Source: Streptomyces dengpaensis (GTDB lineage Bacteria; Actinomycetota; Actinomycetes; Streptomycetales; Streptomycetaceae). Taken from it: a stretch of 64,000 nucleotides of DNA. The notes beneath the pieces are model-generated. The model did no database searches, was not told where the DNA came from, and saw only the letters and a list, made by a program, of their open reading frames with translations. The position numbers and the translations under genes are program-made. The stretch is from the NCBI RefSeq assembly GCF_002946835.1, contig NZ_CP026652.1, positions 2,914,001 to 2,978,000 on the forward strand, given 5' to 3'. Of the stretch, positions 55,935 to 64,000 are shown one piece after another; position 1 is the stretch's first letter, and every line of letters starts with the position of its first letter.

Positions 55935-56657
55935 ATGGACAGCACCGCAGCCACCTCGCTGGCAAGCCTCTGGGACGAGGTCTTCGGCAGCCAGCCGGAC
56001 CCCGACCTGTGGGTGGTGATCGCCACCATGGTCGCCGCGCTGGCAGTGATCGTCCCGCACGGCGTCTGGCGCGTGTCCCGCAACGCCATCACCATCGCGC
56101 ACGAGGGCGGCCACGGCCTGGTCGCGCTGCTCACCGGGCGCAGCCTCAGCGGTATACGGCTGCACTCCGACACCAGTGGCCTCACCGTCAGCCGCGGCAA
56201 GCCCACAGGGCCCGGCATGATCCTCACCGCGGCCGCGGGCTACACCGCTCCCCCGCTGCTCGGCCTCGGCGGCGCCGCGCTGCTCGCCGTCGGCCACATC
56301 ACCGCTCTGCTGTGGCTGGCCACCGCCCTGCTCGTCGCCATGCTGGTGATGATCCGCAACGCATACGGCGCCCTGACCGTGATCCTCACCGGCGGCACGT
56401 TCCTGGTGGTGTCCTGGCTCACCGGCCCCCAGGTGCAGGCGGCCTTCGCGTACGCCGTAGTGTGGTTCCTCCTCCTCGGCGGGGTCCGCCCGGCCTTCGA
56501 ACTCCAGGCCAAGCGGAGCCACGGGAGCGCGGGCGACTCGGACGCGGACCAGCTGTCACGGCTCACGCACGTCCCGGCTGGCCTGTGGCTATTCCTTTTC
56601 CATGCGGTATCACTGTGCTCATTGCTGGGCGGCGGCCGCTGGCTCCTGGAGGTCTGA
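55935..56657 (+). CDS. M50B-type membrane protein (HExxH-like)
   Basis: A 240-residue membrane protein with about six helices. AITIAHEGGHGLVALLTGRS near residue 53 has the HExxH metal-binding motif of the M50/site-2 protease group, and GPGMILTAAAGYTAPPLLGL is the second conserved stretch. Whether it cuts anything is unknown; the family is common in actinobacteria. Divergent from the SRAP gene, 49 bases apart. Confidence 0.85.
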   Translation: MDSTAATSLASLWDEVFGSQPDPDLWVVIATMVAALAVIVPHGVWRVSRNAITIAHEGGHGLVALLTGRSLSGIRLHSDTSGLTVSRGKPTGPGMILTAAAGYTAPPLLGLGGAALLAVGHITALLWLATALLVAMLVMIRNAYGALTVILTGGTFLVVSWLTGPQVQAAFAYAVVWFLLLGGVRPAFELQAKRSHGSAGDSDADQLSRLTHVPAGLWLFLFHAVSLCSLLGGGRWLLEV

Positions 56658-56829
56658 AGCGCCCCGAAGTGGCGCGCGGCTGTGACCTCTTGCAGCTCCG
56701 CTGCGTGAGCGCGACCAGCCACAACGGAGCCGCACGCTCCAAACCGGTTCCCCAGCGGAACGCTTTGGTTCGGATTTCGCCGCTTTTGATCAAGATTTCC
56801 ATCCATCCCCAGCCACTAAAGTGGGGCGC

Positions 56830-58170
56830 ATGACCGCTAACCCCGCCCACACCGCCCTCTGGCCCGCCCCGCACGCGAGCGGAGCCGTCGACGCGACGGT
56901 CCACGTGCCGGGGTCCAAGTCGGTCACCAACCGCGCTCTCGTGCTGGCCGCGCTGGCCTCCGAGCCGGGCTGGCTGCGCCGCCCGCTGCGCTCCCGCGAC
57001 ACGCTGCTGATGGCGGGCGCGCTGCGCGCGATGGGCGTGGGCATCGAGGAGACGGTGGCGTCCAGCTCCACGGTCGCCGCGGGCCCGGACGCCTCCGGCG
57101 AGGCCTGGCGGGTCATCCCTTCGGGTCTGGCGGGCCCGGCCACGGTCGACGTGGGCAACGCCGGCACCGTGATGCGCTTCCTTCCGCCCGTCGCCGCGCT
57201 GGCCGACGGCCCCATCCGCTTCGACGGCGACCCGCGTTCGTACGAGCGCCCCCTGAACGGCGTGATCGACGCGCTGCGCGTACTCGGCGCCCGTATCGAC
57301 GACGACAGCCGCGGCGCGCTGCCGCTGACCGTGTACGGCGGGGGCGCCCTGGACGGCGGCCCGGTCGAGATCGACGCGTCGTCGTCCTCGCAGTTCGTGT
57401 CGGCCCTGCTGCTCTCCGGCCCGCGCTTCAACCAGGGTGTCGAGGTCCGCCACATCGGCTCGACGCTCCCCTCCATGCCGCACATCCGGATGACGGTCGA
57501 CATGCTGCGCGCGGTCGGCGCCCAGGTGGACACCCCGGAGTCGGGCGGCGAGCCCAACGTCTGGCGGGTCACGCCGGGCGCGCTGCTCGGCCGCGACCTG
57601 ATCGTCGAGCCGGATCTGTCGAACGCACAGCCGTTCCTGGCGGCGGCCCTGGTGACCGGCGGCACGGTCGTCATCCCCGACTGGCCCGCGCGCACCACCC
57701 AGCCGGGCGACAAGCTGAGGGAGATCTTCACCGAAATGGGCGGTACCTGCGAACTGACCGAGAGCGGCCTGCGGTTCACCGGCTCGGGCTCGGTCCACGG
57801 CATCGACGTGGACCTGAGCGAGGTCGGCGAGCTGACCCCGGGCATCGCGGCGGTCGCGGCCCTGGCCGACTCCCCCTCGACCCTGCGCGGCGTGGCTCAC
57901 CTGCGCCTGCACGAGACGGACCGCCTGGCCGCGCTCACCAAGGAGATCAACGAGCTCGGCGGCGACGTCACCGAGACCGCCGACGGTCTGCACATCCGCC
58001 CCCGCCGATTGCACGGCGGCATCTTCCACACGTACGACGACCACCGCATGGCCACCGCGGGCGCGATCGTCGGCCTGACCGTGGAGGGCGTACAGATCGA
58101 GAACGTGGCGACGACGGCGAAGACCCTTCCGGACTTCCCCGACCTGTGGGCCGGGATGCTCGGGAACTGA
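56830..58170 (+). CDS. aroA: 3-Phosphoshikimate 1-carboxyvinyltransferase (EPSP synthase)
   Basis: A 446-residue cytosolic enzyme of the shikimate pathway, joining PEP to shikimate-3-phosphate. Conserved sites are [67 protein letters not shown] and [21 protein letters not shown] -10 element (56817-56822) lies seven bases before the ATG, so the mRNA is probably leaderless. rsgA follows 16 bases after the stop, in the same direction. Confidence 0.96.
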   Translation: MTANPAHTALWPAPHASGAVDATVHVPGSKSVTNRALVLAALASEPGWLRRPLRSRDTLLMAGALRAMGVGIEETVASSSTVAAGPDASGEAWRVIPSGLAGPATVDVGNAGTVMRFLPPVAALADGPIRFDGDPRSYERPLNGVIDALRVLGARIDDDSRGALPLTVYGGGALDGGPVEIDASSSSQFVSALLLSGPRFNQGVEVRHIGSTLPSMPHIRMTVDMLRAVGAQVDTPESGGEPNVWRVTPGALLGRDLIVEPDLSNAQPFLAAALVTGGTVVIPDWPARTTQPGDKLREIFTEMGGTCELTESGLRFTGSGSVHGIDVDLSEVGELTPGIAAVAALADSPSTLRGVAHLRLHETDRLAALTKEINELGGDVTETADGLHIRPRRLHGGIFHTYDDHRMATAGAIVGLTVEGVQIENVATTAKTLPDFPDLWAGMLGN

Positions 58171-58186
58171 CGGGCGGACCGGGATC

Positions 58187-59197
58187 ATGCGCCGTTACGG
58201 CAAGCACACCGACGAGGACGACATCCGCAGCCGCCCCAACCCCAAGGGCAACCGTCCGCGTACGAACATCCGCCCCAAGCACGAGGAGGCGGCCGAGGGC
58301 ATGGTCCTCACGGTCGACCGCGGCAGGCTGACATGCCTCGTCGACGACCGGACCGTGCTGGCGATGAAGGCCCGCGAACTGGGCCGCAAGGCGGCGGTGG
58401 TCGGCGACCAGGTGGCCCTCGTCGGCGATCTGTCCGGCAAGAAGGACACCCTGGCCCGCATCGTCCGCATCGAGCCGCGCAGCTCCGTACTGCGCCGCAC
58501 GGCCGACGACGACGATCCGTACGAGCGCGTGGTCGTCGCCAACGCCGACCAGCTCGCCATCGTCACCGCCCTCGCCGACCCGGAGCCGCGCCCCCGTCTG
58601 ATCGACCGTTGTCTGGTGGCGGCCTTCGACGGTGGCCTCACCCCCCTCCTCGTGATGACGAAATCGGACCTGGCCCCGCCGGACAAACTCCTGGAGCTGT
58701 ACGGCGCGCTGGACATCCCGTACCTCGTGACCAGCCGCGAGGAGCTGGAGAACGGCGGCGCCGCCGACCGCGTACGCGAACAGCTGGACGGCAGGATCAC
58801 GGCGTTCGTCGGCCACTCGGGCGTCGGCAAGACGACCCTCGTCAACGCGCTCGTCCCCGAGGAGCGGCGGCGTACGACCGGACACGTCAACGCGGTGACG
58901 GGCCGCGGCCGGCACACCACGACGTCGGCGCTCGCGCTCCCCCTGGCCGACGACGAGGGCTGGGTCATCGACACCCCGGGTCTGCGCTCCTTCGGCCTGC
59001 ACCACGTCAATCCGTCCCGGGTCATCCACGCGTTCCCCGACCTCGAACCCGGCACCGAGGGCTGCCCGCGCGCGTGCAGCCACGACGAGCAGGACTGCGC
59101 CCTGGACCAGTGGGTGACAGACGGTCACGCGGACCCGGCCCGGCTCTATTCTCTGCGCAGGCTGCTGGCGACGCGGGAGCGGAAGGAAGGCGACTGA
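58187..59197 (+). CDS. rsgA: Ribosome small-subunit-dependent GTPase RsgA
   Basis: A 336-residue circularly permuted GTPase that checks maturation of the 30S subunit. The G motifs come in permuted order: G4 TKSD at 158-161, G1 GHSGVGKTTL from 209, then TTGHVNAVTGRGRHTTTSA and G3 DTPG. N-terminal OB domain at 35-100 and C-terminal zinc site GCPRACSHDEQDCALDQWV. Probably in one transcript with aroA. Confidence 0.95.
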   Translation: MRRYGKHTDEDDIRSRPNPKGNRPRTNIRPKHEEAAEGMVLTVDRGRLTCLVDDRTVLAMKARELGRKAAVVGDQVALVGDLSGKKDTLARIVRIEPRSSVLRRTADDDDPYERVVVANADQLAIVTALADPEPRPRLIDRCLVAAFDGGLTPLLVMTKSDLAPPDKLLELYGALDIPYLVTSREELENGGAADRVREQLDGRITAFVGHSGVGKTTLVNALVPEERRRTTGHVNAVTGRGRHTTTSALALPLADDEGWVIDTPGLRSFGLHHVNPSRVIHAFPDLEPGTEGCPRACSHDEQDCALDQWVTDGHADPARLYSLRRLLATRERKEGD

Positions 59198-59312
59198 TTC
59201 CGCCGTGACCTCCGCGTTGTTTGCGCTCGTGCCCCTCCGGTAAGGGCTTAGCCGGTCGGTGAATGCATAATCACACCAAGCAGTCGACGTGCGACGGCGG
59301 GAGGACTGGGAC

Positions 59313-59636
59313 ATGGCGTGGCTGCTGGTAGTTGTGGCGGGACTGCTGGAAACCGGCTTCGCGGTCTGTCTGAAGCTCTCGCACGGCTTCACCAGGGTCT
59401 GGCCGACGATCGCGTTCTGCGCCTTCGCGCTGGGCAGCTTCGGCCTGCTGACCCTCGCCCTGAAAAAGCTCGACGTCGGCCCGGCGTACGCCGTCTGGAC
59501 CGGCATCGGCGCGGCGGGCACCGCCCTCTACGGCATGATCTTCCTCGGCGACCTGGTCTCCACGCTCAAGATCGTCTCGATCAGCTTGGTGATCATCGGG
59601 GTCATCGGGCTGCAGCTGTCGGGCTCGGCCCACTGA
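59313..59636 (+). CDS. Small multidrug resistance (SMR) family transporter, SugE/Gdx-like
   Basis: A 107-residue membrane protein with four helices, acting as an antiparallel dimer. The essential E13 is in VVAGLLETGFAVCLKLS; the fourth-helix stretch is TALYGMIFLGD. The sequence style (LSHGFTRVWPT, VGPAYAVWTGIGAAGTALYG) is closer to SugE/Gdx guanidinium exporters than to EmrE drug pumps. GGGAGGA lies seven bases before the ATG. It converges on the TetR gene with three bases between; the regulator may control it, but that is inference. Confidence 0.92.
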   Translation: MAWLLVVVAGLLETGFAVCLKLSHGFTRVWPTIAFCAFALGSFGLLTLALKKLDVGPAYAVWTGIGAAGTALYGMIFLGDLVSTLKIVSISLVIIGVIGLQLSGSAH

Positions 59637-59639
59637 TCC

Positions 59640-60242
59640 TCAGACCAGCCGGGGCCACGGGGCCAGCGCGGCCTTCACCAGATCCGTGACCCCGCCCTCA
59701 CCGGGCGGCGCCGCGACACACGACAGAGCGAGCCGGACGACGAGTTCACAGGAACGGGCCAACTCGGCGCTGTCCGCCTTGGAGGCGCCCAGCGTGGCCA
59801 CCGCACGATCCCGCACCAGCGCCACGAAGTCGGAGGGCGAGGGCAGCGGCCCGTCGGCCCGCCGCTGCGCGGGCACCGCGGACGCCGACGGCACCGCCGA
59901 GAGCGTCGGCGAGGGCAGCCGCTCGCTCCAGCACCCGGTCAGCATCGCCCGTACCAGCGCATTGCTCCGCGCGGCCGACGCGGTCCACTCGGCGGTCGCG
60001 ACCAGCCGCTCCTGTGCGTCCGCATGCATGGCGAGCGCCCGCTCGACCCCCGCGAGATAGGCATCGGCCTCCCGCCGCACCAGAGCACGCGCGAGCCCCT
60101 CTTTGCTCCCGAACTCGTTGTACAGCGTCTGACGTGACACACCAGCCACGGCGGCCACATCGACCATCCGCACCGCAGACCACGCACGACGCGCGAGCGC
60201 CGTATAGGCGGCATCCAAGAGGGATTCCCGCGCTGCAGGCAT
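59640..60242 (-). CDS. TetR-family regulator
   Basis: A 200-residue regulator. Helix-turn-helix at about 20-60 reads VRMVDVAAVAGVSRQTLYNE followed by FGSKEGLARALVRRE. The ligand domain is all-helical with no recognisable specificity. Two ATGs stand side by side; the second is used because GGGAGG then lies five bases ahead. Tail to tail with the SMR gene. Confidence 0.9.
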   Translation of the reverse strand: MPAARESLLDAAYTALARRAWSAVRMVDVAAVAGVSRQTLYNEFGSKEGLARALVRREADAYLAGVERALAMHADAQERLVATAEWTASAARSNALVRAMLTGCWSERLPSPTLSAVPSASAVPAQRRADGPLPSPSDFVALVRDRAVATLGASKADSAELARSCELVVRLALSCVAAPPGEGGVTDLVKAALAPWPRLV

Positions 60243-60886
60243 CATCGCCTCCCTAGGGCGACCGACTCTGCAGCTCAGATTTGACGCGCACAGAACCACT
60301 GTCAAGGGTTCGCGACACCTCCGAGGGCGCCCGCAAGCGACCACCGGGGCCCCAAGCACCGGCACTCCCTCGCATCGGAGCCCGCCAACGCACCGAAGGG
60401 GCCGTGCCGGAACGTCCGCCCGCAGCGGCTGGCGCGTCAACGCCGGCTCCTCACACCCATCCGATTCCGCGCCAGACCGAGGGCGGATGCTCCGGCACGG
60501 CCCCGACTCACAACGGACAGCAGGCAAACCGAGACGAGCCCGCAGCCGCGATCCGGGGCGAGGACCCGCGATCCGGTGCCCGGGGCGCAGGACACGGCAC
60601 GGGGCACGGGCGCCAGGCGGCACGGGGTGAGGGGCCCAGGGGCACGGGGCCAGGGGCACGGGAGGCCAGCGGCCCGGGGGCACGGGGCCAGGGGCCCAGG
60701 GGCACGAGACGCCAGCGGCCCGGGGGCACGGGGCCAGGGGCACGCGACGCCAGCGGCCCAGGGGCACGGGGCCAGAGGCACGAGACGCCAGCGGCCCGGA
60801 GCCCGGAGAACCGGCCCCCAGGCCCGGCCGTGATGATCCCCCGTCCGGTGTAGCCCCGCCCCGAGCCGGGCAGATACGGTTCGGTC
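60243..60886. other. Long divergent gap between the TetR gene and hisN
   Basis: 644 bases. The left part must hold the TetR promoter; the right third is a GC-rich minisatellite, and hisN is preceded by a GATACGGT -10-like element close to its ATG. Open frames through the minisatellite have no homology and are rejected as genes. Confidence 0.6.
60633..60800. repeat. 38-bp minisatellite
   Basis: Four copies start at 60633, 60671, 60717 and 60755, lengths 38, 46, 38 and 38, each beginning GGCCC(A/G)GGGGCACGGGGCC and ending GACGCCAGC or a close variant. A stub follows at 60793. The second copy has an eight-base insertion. Confidence 0.9.
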
Positions 60887-61687
60887 ATGCCCGACTATCG
60901 CGATGACCTGCGCCTCGCCCACGTCCTCGCGGACGCCGCCGACGCCGCGACGATGGACCGGTTCAAGGCGCTCGACCTGAAGGTCGAGACCAAGCCGGAC
61001 ATGACGCCGGTGAGCGAGGCGGACAAGGCCGCCGAGGAACTCATCCGCGGCCAGCTCCAGCGGGCGCGACCGCGCGACGCGATCCTCGGCGAGGAGTACG
61101 GCATCGAGGGCACGGGCCCACGCCGCTGGGTAGTCGACCCGATCGACGGCACCAAGAACTACGTACGCGGCGTCCCCGTCTGGGCCACGCTGATCTCCCT
61201 GACGGAGGCGGGCGAGGGCGGCTACCAGCCGGTCGTCGGCGTCGTCTCCGCCCCCGCGCTCGGCCGCCGCTGGTGGGCGGCGAAGGGCCACGGCGCGTTC
61301 ACGGGCCGCAGCCTGTCGTCGGCGTCCCGCCTCCACGTCTCGCGGGTCTCGAAGCTCGCGGACGCCTCCTTCGCGTACTCCTCCCTCAGCGGCTGGGAGG
61401 ACCAGGGCCGCCTCGACGGCTTCCTCGACCTCACGAAGGCCGTCTGGCGCACCCGCGGATACGGCGACTTCTGGCCGTACATGATGGTCGCCGAGGGCTC
61501 GGTCGACATCTGCGCGGAGCCCGAGCTGTCGCTCTGGGACATGGCGGCGAACGCGATCGTCGTGACCGAGGCGGGCGGCTCCTTCACCGGCCTCGACGGC
61601 CGCCCGGGCCCGCACAGCGGCAACGCCGCCGCGTCGAACGGCATCCTCCACGACGAGCTGCTGGGGTACCTGAACCAGCGCTACTGA
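60887..61687 (+). CDS. hisN: Histidinol-phosphatase, inositol-monophosphatase type
   Basis: A 266-residue magnesium-dependent phosphatase of the FIG superfamily. Metal ligands lie in LGEEYGIEG (E69/E70), [15 protein letters not shown] (D84, D87) and [19 protein letters not shown]. In actinobacteria this gene supplies the histidinol-phosphate phosphatase step of histidine synthesis, and length and motifs match that group. TACGGT about ten bases before the ATG suggests a leaderless mRNA. Confidence 0.92.
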   Translation: MPDYRDDLRLAHVLADAADAATMDRFKALDLKVETKPDMTPVSEADKAAEELIRGQLQRARPRDAILGEEYGIEGTGPRRWVVDPIDGTKNYVRGVPVWATLISLTEAGEGGYQPVVGVVSAPALGRRWWAAKGHGAFTGRSLSSASRLHVSRVSKLADASFAYSSLSGWEDQGRLDGFLDLTKAVWRTRGYGDFWPYMMVAEGSVDICAEPELSLWDMAANAIVVTEAGGSFTGLDGRPGPHSGNAAASNGILHDELLGYLNQRY

Positions 61688-61919
61688 ACCGAGCCCCTGG
61701 CCGGCCCCAAGAACCCCCTGCGCAGCCCCGGGAAACCCGCTGGGCAGAGCAGGAAAACCCCTGGGGGGCACCCCAGGAACCCCCTGAGCGCCCCGAACTC
61801 ACCGCACACGCCCCCTTGTTGACCCTCCCTTTGCCTGCGACTCTGAGAGTCCCCCCACTTGTGAATTTGTGAATCCGTTCGCAAGCGACCCGGCGGATTC
61901 GTAGGAGGTGGCTCCGTTC

Positions 61920-62312
61920 ATGCTCGTCCGCGACGCCATGAGCACGGTGGTCCTCACCATCGGCCCGGCACACACCCTTCGCCAGGCGGCCCGCCTGATG
62001 TCCAAACGCCGCGTCGGCGCGGCCGTCGTCCACGACGAGGACTCCAGCGGCCTGGGAATCATCACCGAGCGCGACATCCTCAACTCATTGGCCCTGGGCC
62101 AGGACCCCGACACCGAGACCGCAGGCACCCACACCACCACCGACGTCGTCTTCGCCGCTCCCACCTGGACCCTGGAGGAGGCCGCGACGGCGATGTCACA
62201 CGGCGGCTTCCGCCACCTGATCGTGCTCGATTCCAGCGGCCCGGTCGGCATCGTCTCGGTCCGCGACATCATCCGCTGCTGGGCCCCGGCGCGACAGCAC
62301 GTACCCGCCTGA
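61920..62312 (+). CDS. CBS-domain pair protein
   Basis: A 130-residue protein of two CBS modules: RDAMSTVVLTIGPAHTLRQA to IITERDILNSLA, and AAPTWTLEEAATAMSHGGFR to GIVSVRDIIRCW. CBS pairs bind adenosine nucleotides and act as energy sensors, here with no attached effector. AGGAGG lies upstream; the GTG at 61908 overlaps it, so the ATG is preferred. Just ahead are an inverted repeat GAATCCG/CGGATTC (61871 and 61894) and C-rich repeats at 61700-61790. Confidence 0.85.
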   Translation: MLVRDAMSTVVLTIGPAHTLRQAARLMSKRRVGAAVVHDEDSSGLGIITERDILNSLALGQDPDTETAGTHTTTDVVFAAPTWTLEEAATAMSHGGFRHLIVLDSSGPVGIVSVRDIIRCWAPARQHVPA

Positions 62313-62318
62313 GCACAC

Positions 62319-62359
62319 GTACGGCGCCTGTGCGGACACCATCCGCACAGGCGCCGTAC
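62319..62359. terminator. Bidirectional terminator between the CBS gene and katA
   Basis: A perfect 18-bp stem, GTACGGCGCCTGTGCGGA with its complement, and a five-base loop CACCA, in the 56-base gap between two converging genes. Confidence 0.95.
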
Positions 62360-62368
62360 AAGGAGCCG

Positions 62369-63820
62369 TCAGCCCCGCAGGGTCTGGACCGCGGCCTCAA
62401 GGCGCTTGCCGAAGTCCCCGTCCGCCTGGCGGAAGTTGTTGATCGCGCGCTCGGCGATGTCGTCACGGGAGACCTTGGCGATGAAGCCCGCCAGGTTCTC
62501 GATCAGACGGTCCTTCTCGTCCTCGGACATCAGACGGTAGAGGTTGCCCGCCTGCACGAAGTCGTTGTCCTCGGCGTGCGAAGGGGCGGCGGTCTCACCG
62601 GTGTGGCCGGTCACCGCGATCGGCTGCCAGAGCGGCCGGTCCGTCTGGAACGGCCCGCCGAAGCTGTTGGGCTCATAGTTCTTCGCACCGCCGTGGCGAC
62701 CGTCGTACAGGAAGCCGTCACGCGAGTGGGTGCGCGCCTCGGTGGCGTGCGGACGGTTCACCGGCAGGTGGTCGGCGTTGATGCCGACGCGGTACCGGTG
62801 GGCGTCGCCGTACGCGAAGAGACGGCCCTGGAGCATCTTGTCGGGCGAGGGCCCGATGCCCGGCACGAAGTGAGACGGGGAGAAGATGCTCTGCTCGACC
62901 TCGGCGAAGATGTTCTCCGGGTTGCGGTTGAGCTCCAGCTTGCCGATCTCGATCGGCGGGTAGTCCTCGTGCGGCCACACCTTGGTGAGGTCGAACGGGT
63001 TGAAGCGGTACGTCGCCGCGTCCGCCGCCGGCATGATCTGCACCTGCACGGTCCAGCTCGGGAACTCACCGCGCTCGATGGCCCCACGCAGGTCGCGCTG
63101 GTGGGAGTCGGGGTCCTCACCGGCGAGCTTGTTGGCCTCGGCCTGGGTGAGGTTCTTGATGCCCTGGTCGGTCTTGAAGTGGTACTTGACCCAGAAGACC
63201 TCGTCGGCCTCGTTGTTCCACTGGTAGGTGTGCGAGCCGTACCCGTTCATGTGCCGGTAGGACGCGGGAATACCGCGGTCACCGAACAGCCAGGTCACCT
63301 GATGCGTGGACTCGGGAGACAGCCCCCAGAAGTCCCACACGTTGTCCGCTTCCTGGCTGCCCGTGTACGGGTCGCGCTTCTGCGTGTGGATGAAGTCGGG
63401 GAACTTGATGGCGTCCTTGACGAAGAACACCGGGGTGTTGTTGCCGACGAGGTCGTAGTTGCCCTCTTCGGTGTAGAACTTCAGCGCCCAGCCACGCGGG
63501 TCACGCACGGCGTCGGCCGCGCCGAGGTTGCCGGCCACGGTGGAGAAGCGCAGGAAGGTCTCGGTCTGCTTGCCGACCTCGGAGAGGAACTTGGCTCGCG
63601 TGTACTGCGTGACATCAGCGGTGACCGTGAAGGTGCCATAGGCGCCGGCGCCACGGGCGTGCACGACACGCTCCGGGATGCGCTCACGGTTGAAGTGGGC
63701 GAGCTTCTCAAGAAGGAGCTGATCCTGAACGAGGACCGGGCCGCCGACGCCCGCGGTCTCGCTGTTCTGGTTGTCGGCTACCGGAGCACCGGCCTCCGTC
63801 GTAAGCGGTCCCTGCGTCAC
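62369..63820 (-). CDS. katA: Monofunctional heme catalase
   Basis: A 483-residue small-subunit (clade 3) catalase. Catalytic H54 is in [18 protein letters not shown], the distal Asn in [12 protein letters not shown], and the heme-ligand Tyr in [15 protein letters not shown]. It breaks down hydrogen peroxide in the cytosol. The GTG start (VTQGPLTTE) is set by GGAGG six bases ahead; the frame is open further upstream but non-coding. The promoter region carries a Fur-type palindrome and an exact 18-bp repeat, and a divergent gene begins 171 bases away. Confidence 0.96.
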   Translation of the reverse strand: MTQGPLTTEAGAPVADNQNSETAGVGGPVLVQDQLLLEKLAHFNRERIPERVVHARGAGAYGTFTVTADVTQYTRAKFLSEVGKQTETFLRFSTVAGNLGAADAVRDPRGWALKFYTEEGNYDLVGNNTPVFFVKDAIKFPDFIHTQKRDPYTGSQEADNVWDFWGLSPESTHQVTWLFGDRGIPASYRHMNGYGSHTYQWNNEADEVFWVKYHFKTDQGIKNLTQAEANKLAGEDPDSHQRDLRGAIERGEFPSWTVQVQIMPAADAATYRFNPFDLTKVWPHEDYPPIEIGKLELNRNPENIFAEVEQSIFSPSHFVPGIGPSPDKMLQGRLFAYGDAHRYRVGINADHLPVNRPHATEARTHSRDGFLYDGRHGGAKNYEPNSFGGPFQTDRPLWQPIAVTGHTGETAAPSHAEDNDFVQAGNLYRLMSEDEKDRLIENLAGFIAKVSRDDIAERAINNFRQADGDFGKRLEAAVQTLRG

Positions 63821-63875
63821 GTGCGCCTCCTGCGTCGTTCCGTGCTGTTCCTGTCCCTTGCACCACACGGCTAAG

Positions 63876-63911
63876 GACGAACTCGATCCTACAGACGAAC
63901 TCGATCCTACA
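63876..63911. repeat. Exact 18-bp tandem repeat in the katA promoter region
   Basis: GACGAACTCGATCCTACA occurs twice, back to back, 56-91 bases upstream of the katA start. Confidence 0.92.
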
Positions 63912-63914
63912 ATG

Positions 63915-63923
63915 GACAATGTC
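63915..63923. promoter_or_regulatory. Fur/PerR-type palindrome upstream of katA
   Basis: GACAATGTC, a perfect nine-base palindrome inside AT-rich ATGGACAATGTCTAAGTC, between katA and the divergent gene. Streptomyces catalases are controlled by Fur-family peroxide sensors (CatR, FurA); this is the most likely site for one. Confidence 0.5.
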
Positions 63924-63991
63924 TAAGTCAAACTGAGCTCCAAAGTCACACTCATTCGTATTCTGGTCCTCTTGCTGATAGGCTGATCCTC

Positions 63992-64000
63992 ATGAGTGAC
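63992..64000 (+). CDS. First codons of a gene divergent from katA (partial)
   Basis: ATGAGTGAC at the very end of the window (MSD), after a GATAGGCT element that could be a -10 box for a leaderless mRNA. Position divergent from a catalase gene fits a Fur-family peroxide regulator such as CatR, but nothing in the nine bases shows it. Confidence 0.3.

Noticed and set aside
59198..59312. Guanidine (ykkC/mini-ykkC) riboswitch before the SMR gene
   Set aside because: I looked for the paired ACGR-loop hairpins and the ykkC core; only a loose ACGG is present. Not supported by eye.
60633..60800. CRISPR-like spacing in the 38-bp repeats
   Set aside because: The repeats are directly adjacent with no variable spacers, and no cas genes are near. 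It is a minisatellite.

Overview
This is high-GC actinobacterial chromosome, almost certainly Streptomyces. The markers are a WhiB-like protein, the das chitobiose-uptake genes with DasR-type operators, a SigR/RsrA thiol-stress pair, an EshA-type family 2 encapsulin, and an epi-isozizaene synthase/CYP170 pair. From about 13.8 to 61.7 kb the gene order follows, as I recall it, the S. coelicolor A3(2) core segment from roughly SCO5208 (hisN) to SCO5250 (polyprenyl synthase), in reverse. The first 13 kb does not follow that order and is accessory in character, with visibly lower GC from about 1.1 to 6.9 kb and several gene relics.

Layout. 0-13 kb: two small unknown proteins, a NUDIX-like relic, one 1699-residue STAND-type NTPase with no partner gene (candidate defence protein), a long-form argG, an ABC-ATPase relic, a VOC protein, a DUF952 protein, an ECF42-type sigma factor with its YCII/DGPF partner, and a deletion scar joining two gene relics. 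13-20 kb: polyprenyl diphosphate synthase plus EshA-like encapsulin, amidase, PLP enzyme, Na+/H+ antiporter and UBP zinc finger. 20-27 kb: anti-sigma factor and sigH, diacylglycerol-kinase-like lipid kinase, wblE and a sensor histidine kinase. 27-34 kb: nagB, dasD-C-B-A and dasR, with five sites resembling the DasR operator (dre). 34-38.5 kb: cstA and its small partner, then a DUF3311 and SSS-symporter operon. 38.5-45.5 kb: a MazF-type toxin-antitoxin pair, then the class I ribonucleotide reductase operon behind two NrdR-type boxes and a cobalamin riboswitch. An internally deleted IscB-type ORF sits between nrdA and nrdB, and nrdS follows. 45.5-53 kb: CYP170/epi-isozizaene synthase, peptide deformylase, a TPR protein and two membrane HD-domain proteins. 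53-62 kb: rsrA/sigR, alpha/beta hydrolase, SRAP protein, M50-like protease, aroA, rsgA, an SMR transporter, a TetR regulator and hisN. 62-64 kb: a CBS protein, catalase, and the first codons of a divergent gene.

How the genes work together. DasABC imports chitin oligomers, DasD trims them, NagB feeds glucosamine-6-phosphate into glycolysis, and DasR represses the set through dre sites. NrdAB makes deoxynucleotides when B12 is scarce. SigR/RsrA and catalase deal with thiol and peroxide stress. The anti-sigma factor/SigH pair handles osmotic and developmental stress. The polyprenyl synthase is the likely cargo of the EshA shell.

The most unusual points are the orphan STAND NTPase, the miniature IscB relic translationally coupled to nrdB, and a recurring pattern in which short tandem duplications begin at the stop (or start) codon of a gene. 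This last pattern appears at def, rsrA, the polyprenyl synthase gene, the UBP zinc-finger gene, the ECF sigma gene and the HD-domain pair.
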